DNA from: Acanthaster planci
Taxonomy: Eukaryota > Echinodermata > Asteroidea > Valvatida > Acanthasteridae
DNA: 64,000 bases
NCBI RefSeq assembly: GCF_001949145.1
Contig: NW_019091363.1
Location: 861,871 to 925,870 of the forward strand
Direction of reading: 5' to 3'
Position 1 is the first letter of the stretch. Every line of letters starts with the position of its first letter. The notes under the pieces were generated by a model, which saw nothing but the letters and a program-made list of their open reading frames with translations, was not told where the DNA came from and made no database searches. The position numbers and the translations under genes were made by a program. Of this stretch, positions 59,601 through 64,000 are shown piece by piece.

Positions 59601-62089
59601 TCACTGGTACACACTACCCTCTGCACAACACAACTCACAAACAGCACCTAATTCAGGGGTTTGGAATGAAAGATTTTCTTTTCCTCTTGACTATGACAAA
59701 AGAAGAAAAAAACACTTAAAAGAAGGCAAACACCCCCCTCTTGTAACTAGAGATTCAGAAGCTGGGAAAACCTTTCATCCCAGTTTAAAGTCCTCCGAAT
59801 TGCCTCGTCTTTATTTTGGTCACGGACGGTCAGAGTGGTGTACAATACCCCAAAAAGCTGGCCAGTTTGATTGTAAGCTCTGCGGACAGTGTTCTTTGGA
59901 GTTATCACCATGGAAACCTGATAGGCAAGGGGGGCGGCTGGGAAGCTTCATTGAATCTACAACTTCTCAGGAAAAAAGTAGGACTGAGAAGAAACGATGG
60001 GGCTGCCTTTTGCCTGTTAGACTGCTCTCTCCACTTTGGCAGGGCGGGAAACTTCAGTCCTGGATTTGCATTGAAGATTGTTCTGATTTAGTATTTGAAT
60101 AAGCTGTGCTTGTACAATGAGCATGAAAAAGAGAGAGACAAAACAAAACAGAAGGACCAGATGGACTAAGATTTAGCCAGCTTTACTTTCAAATTGCAAG
60201 TCTTGATGAGTGTTTACTCAGTTCTGATGAATGAGATGTGCGGTGCGGGAGTATAATTATTTCAGTTGGTCCGTGATCTCTCGGTAAATTAACAGCTTTC
60301 CCTCGAACCCCATGGCTTGAGTATGTAATGACAGAACAGTCAATAACAGGCTCATTGAAATATGAACAATAAAATAATTATTTGAAAGTACAGCAGTTGA
60401 AATATAATCAGTTTAATTTCATCACATCTTCTATTTAAAATTCCAAAGAAACCACATATGATTGAAGAAAAGCATAGAGTGTTATATAATACACGTCGGG
60501 CAGGGCAAAAATCCAAAATTAATCAAATGCATTTTTGTTAACCAGAATTCTCATTTGGAAATACCCAACACCATGTTTTGTAGTGGGTTAATCTCATTTC
60601 ATTTACTTTCAGCCTGAGATAACATGAACAATTTCTTGGAAGGACATCAAACCTGGCTGTGTGCATGACATTATGTGTTGTGTCTTCTGCCAAGATATTT
60701 CAGCATTTATCATCACAAATCAGTCTTCATTCTCACATGAAGTCCCACATCGGCAAATGACCTGTCTGCCTACTCATTTGTCGCCTTGACAGGAGGCTCC
60801 ATCATTTACAGAATTCTTTCTGTCCCATGTTACAAATGTATACTATAGCAAATCAGCTTTGCTCAAGGTAGTACAGAAAGAGATGAGTTTACATCAGATA
60901 CACACCATCGGGTGGCCAATGTTTACATTGCAGGAAATATATCGAGTTGCAGAAATATTCTGACATATCCATTACATACAATGTGGTCGGCATTTCTCAG
61001 TTTTCGTCAGTACCTACATTGCCCTGTTCCTGTGGGATTTCCCCGGAATGGATGAAATGGGATTTTCAATTTTACAATTGATATTCTTTTTGATTCTCTT
61101 TCTTGCTTGTATCTATAACAAAATCAGTATGGATACAGTCAGCCAACCCAGAGCAGAGCAGGGTTTTGCAGGATAGTTTGTTTTGAAAGTTCTTTCTTTT
61201 TTGGTTGTAGATATAAAAAACAACATAGCTTACAAAGAACAAAAAGACAAAGCGACAACAGAGATCATTCAAGGACTGTCTCGATAAAAAATACCACTTT
61301 TGAAACGTAAAACTTCTGCTTTTGAGCAAAATTAGCAAAACCTTTTATGGGTAGTGCTAAAGAGATACCCGCATTTGAAATTGAAAAGGTTTTTATGATG
61401 CAGTCTGTCAGTTCATTATTGACTAGTTCCAGCATTTGGATGTTTTGTTTATTGGAATTCTACCACAAAAGGGCTGGGCAAACCCTGCTAGGTTGGTTTC
61501 CACCATAATAGCATTGACTGCATGACAAACTGGCTGAAGCAGAGAAATCCAATTTTGTAAGAAGTAATGAACCAATTCACACAGGTTGGTAAAATATTTT
61601 GTGTACTTCCAAATATTTTCAAAATGATGTAATGTCTAAAACTACAGATGAACCTTGTAGTATTCACTGTGCTCTTTTATTGGGGTTTTTGTTACATCTA
61701 AGCTGTGCCTGATTCACAGGATAATGCCACCCAATTTGAGTGGCATATTACAGCTTTTCATGTATTTTGGATGGGTGATTTCCAATGCCTTTACCTAAGA
61801 AAAAGTTCCAGATTAAGTTCAAAGTACATCTAGTGAGATGCACATCGGCGTCAGGTTATGTTACAGTTGCCAAAAATAACTCAGGTGAACTTGAATTATC
61901 CCCCCTCGGCACATTCATATCATTTTCAACGCAATTTCAATCAGGACGAACAGTGAAATCTGAAATTAAAATGTTAAGCATAAAAATGATGTAACATCAT
62001 TGTATAGCCCTTTCTAGTACCTGCCGGATACTCAGTCTCAGTACACCATAATATCCCTACTCTCTGGACTCAATGGGGGGGGGGATAGT

Positions 62090-62300
62090 GTGCAACCATT
62101 TCTTGCCCTGTCAGGTTAACCACAAATACATGCAGCTCTCGCTGCACTCAAAGGTGGGCATTTATACCCCTTGGAGGAGAGAGGCAAGTGGGGGTTAGCC
62201 GGCTTGCCCAAGGTCACCCTGTATTTGGCATTGCAGGATTCAGACTCAGACCCTGTGATCAGGAGTTACAAACCTCAACCCCCCCCCATAATAAGCATTT
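62090..62300 (-). mobile_element. Probable tRNA-derived SINE with CORE-like segment
   Basis: Read on the minus strand, a tRNA-like head GATCACAGGGTCTGAGTCTG followed by AATCCTGC contains a degraded pol III B box. It is followed about 20 bp later by GGTGACCTTGGGCAAG, which resembles the conserved CORE segment of MIR-type SINEs. A tail with GGTATAAATG follows. The A box is poorly preserved and the exact ends are uncertain. The order of the head and the core block is what supports the call. Confidence 0.5.
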
Positions 62301-63257
62301 AAGAGGAGTTTCCTAAATTGCTGTATGTGATTGAGGAACAAGAATGGTTTCCCTGACTCAATATCTAGACCACTCCCACAGGGAGTGTCTCCATCCTTTC
62401 TAGGTATGTTCATTCTTCTTGATCTGATGGAATAGCAACCTTATCCATCCAATTCCATCACAAAGTGTGCATCATCCAAATAACCCTCTTCTCTTGGTGA
62501 CAAATGATGCCTTTAACAGGCGGCAGCAGCTTGGGTAAGTCTTTACCCTTTTCCTAATTAAATAATGCTTTTCTCGGCATGCTGGAGAGATGAACCATGT
62601 CTGGGCCTTTGAAGTCTCCGCCAAGACTCTATGCCGGTTCCCCCTGAGATGGTCCGATAACAACACGCTTGTGAATTCGTGCCGCAACATATGGGTTAAT
62701 ATGAACACGCCTAACCCCTGCCAGTCCAGCCTCCACCGGAATGTGGTGAAAGGGATTATATCTCATCTGATTAGTTTTTACCCCAGATTTTTAAAAATTC
62801 ATCACTCTAAAGCAATTGCCCTCTGTTACTGCCAGCCCAGATTAACCTCAACAGTGCATGATGTGAATTGTATTGTAATCGAGGCAAGGCAATTTGCTTC
62901 CTGAAGACTCCCTTAAGGTCTTGTGGCTGCAACTAAAGCCACTTGTTAAAGTGTTGGACAAACAAACATCTTCCATCTCTTTCTGACTCTAGCATTTCTG
63001 TTGAAGATAAATTACAATCTGTTTGGAGAAAGTAAATCTATATAGATGTGTACTTTATTTTGTCACCGGCTACGCTGTCACATCAAAACAAAATATTATT
63101 GTAAATCCATGAATGAAAATTATCAAGCAAACAATCTATTTCAGGTTAAAAGAAAATTGGAAACACAATATATCATTTATGTTTGAACACATCAATACCT
63201 TTTTTGTAATTGTATTCATTGAATAGGTAAATACTATAAATAACTATAAGGGATGGA

Positions 63258-63356
63258 GGAAATTGCTCAAATAAGAAAGAAAAAAGGAAGAAGAAAAGCA
63301 CAGGAAAAAACAGACAAGGACAGAACAAATAAAGAAAATAAGAAGAAAAAAGTGGT
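63258..63356 (+). repeat. Polypurine (A/G) tract
   Basis: About 100 bases almost free of T and low in C, built from GAAA, AAGAAG and GGAAAA words. It is low-complexity sequence inside TBC1D19 intron 8. Confidence 0.7.
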
Positions 63357-64000
63357 TAGAAATTATGAATTGTGATACTTTTTCAATAGTATGCATTATT
63401 TAATTATCAGAATAACATGACAGCAGCAACATTTTAAGGTACTTTTTGAAATGTACTTGCACATGTGGGACATCTGTAAACTTTAATAGCCCAATGTAGG
63501 ATATATTTTTGATACATTGAAGTATATAGTCAGTTCACTGCCACAAATTCCAGTTGAAATCAACATTTTGTTTTGATCCCATGTTAGTTCTGCATTTTTT
63601 GTTTGCTTCTGCTTTAATTAATTTTGTTTGTATGCCAAATCATTGCAGTTGACAGTGCTGATTAGAAATCCCATTAAAGGAGATAATTAATGAATTGAAA
63701 TTCATGGCAATTTTTTTTTGAGAGTTTTTGTATTTTTATATTACCTTTTTTCAAGTTTTAATAGTAGCGGCTAGCTAATTAAATACCTGCCAAGTAATTA
63801 ATTATGTTGTGTTTCCAGGTTCGATTAAATTTCAATAATTGGTAAATAAAGGCCACTTAGAATAATAACCAGACTTGTCAGGGAAATTAAAGTCACATAA
63901 ATTTAATAAAGAGAAGATTACCTCTCTAGTCCAGGGCTCGCAGTGTCCTTGAATCTGATCACTACAACCATACATGTACATCGCTAACGGGTCCTTTACA

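Larger units (their letters stand above)
42433..64000 (+). other. TBC1D19 intron 8, continuing past the window edge
   Basis: At least 21.6 kb after the exon 8 donor without a recognisable TBC1D19 exon. I looked for the next conserved protein blocks (YYEQLK and DDYYFVFEDYLY types) and did not find them. The stretch holds fold-backs at 47710-47808 and 49747-50046, an unrecognised open frame at 50030-50626, a probable SINE near 62090-62300, a polypurine tract near 63258-63356 and a TAAT-rich cluster near 63600-63910. A nested gene or a very short missed exon cannot be excluded. Confidence 0.6.

Noticed and set aside
59581-60102. Open frame of 173 codons on the plus strand
   Set aside because: It begins at TTG and contains no Met codon, shows no domain and has no splice context. 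Chance frame inside an intron.
62225-62290. tRNA gene on the minus strand
   Set aside because: Only a degraded B-box region is recognisable. It cannot fold into a full cloverleaf by eye, and the downstream CORE-like block points to a SINE.

Overview
This window is nuclear DNA of an animal, not prokaryotic. Genes are split into short exons with GT–AG introns, most of the sequence is non-coding and A+T-rich, fold-back repeats are abundant, and there is a 488-base assembly gap (N, 21058-21545). The gene content, the divergence from vertebrate proteins and the frequent palindromes ACATGTACATGT and TAGGCCTA suggest an invertebrate deuterostome, with an echinoderm or hemichordate as my best guess. 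The phylum is inference. Long open frames that are not exons are mostly chance.

Two real genes can be read, transcribed away from each other. (1) Minus strand, 9305 to 3849: a complete five-exon gene for a 425-residue class A GPCR of the cholecystokinin/gastrin/sulfakinin receptor family. All splice sites are GT–AG and all phases agree. (2) Plus strand, from 22798 to beyond the right edge: the first eight coding exons (275 residues) of a TBC1D19 orthologue, a Rab-GAP-like TBC protein. The last exon seen ends at 42432, just inside the TBC domain. The remaining 21.6 kb is read as one very long intron 8, because no later TBC1D19 exon is visible.

The most interesting point is the pairing. In the human genome CCKAR and TBC1D19 are also neighbours, at 4p15.2 and in the same divergent orientation (recalled knowledge). 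The window therefore appears to hold an ancient deuterostome microsynteny. It supports calling the GPCR a true CCK-receptor orthologue and makes the 13.5 kb between the genes a place to look for shared regulation.

The rest is accessory. There are several families of short fold-back (MITE-like) elements, three of them (four counting a more diverged repeat) in two copies within the window. One decayed non-LTR retrotransposon RT remnant lies at about 18040-18890, and a probable tRNA-derived SINE at about 62090-62300. A three-unit tandem repeat of about 195 bp sits in TBC1D19 intron 5, together with a striking perfect 23-bp hairpin. One open frame (50030-50626) in intron 8 is longer than chance would easily give and is unrecognised. 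No RNA gene, CRISPR array or operon was found.
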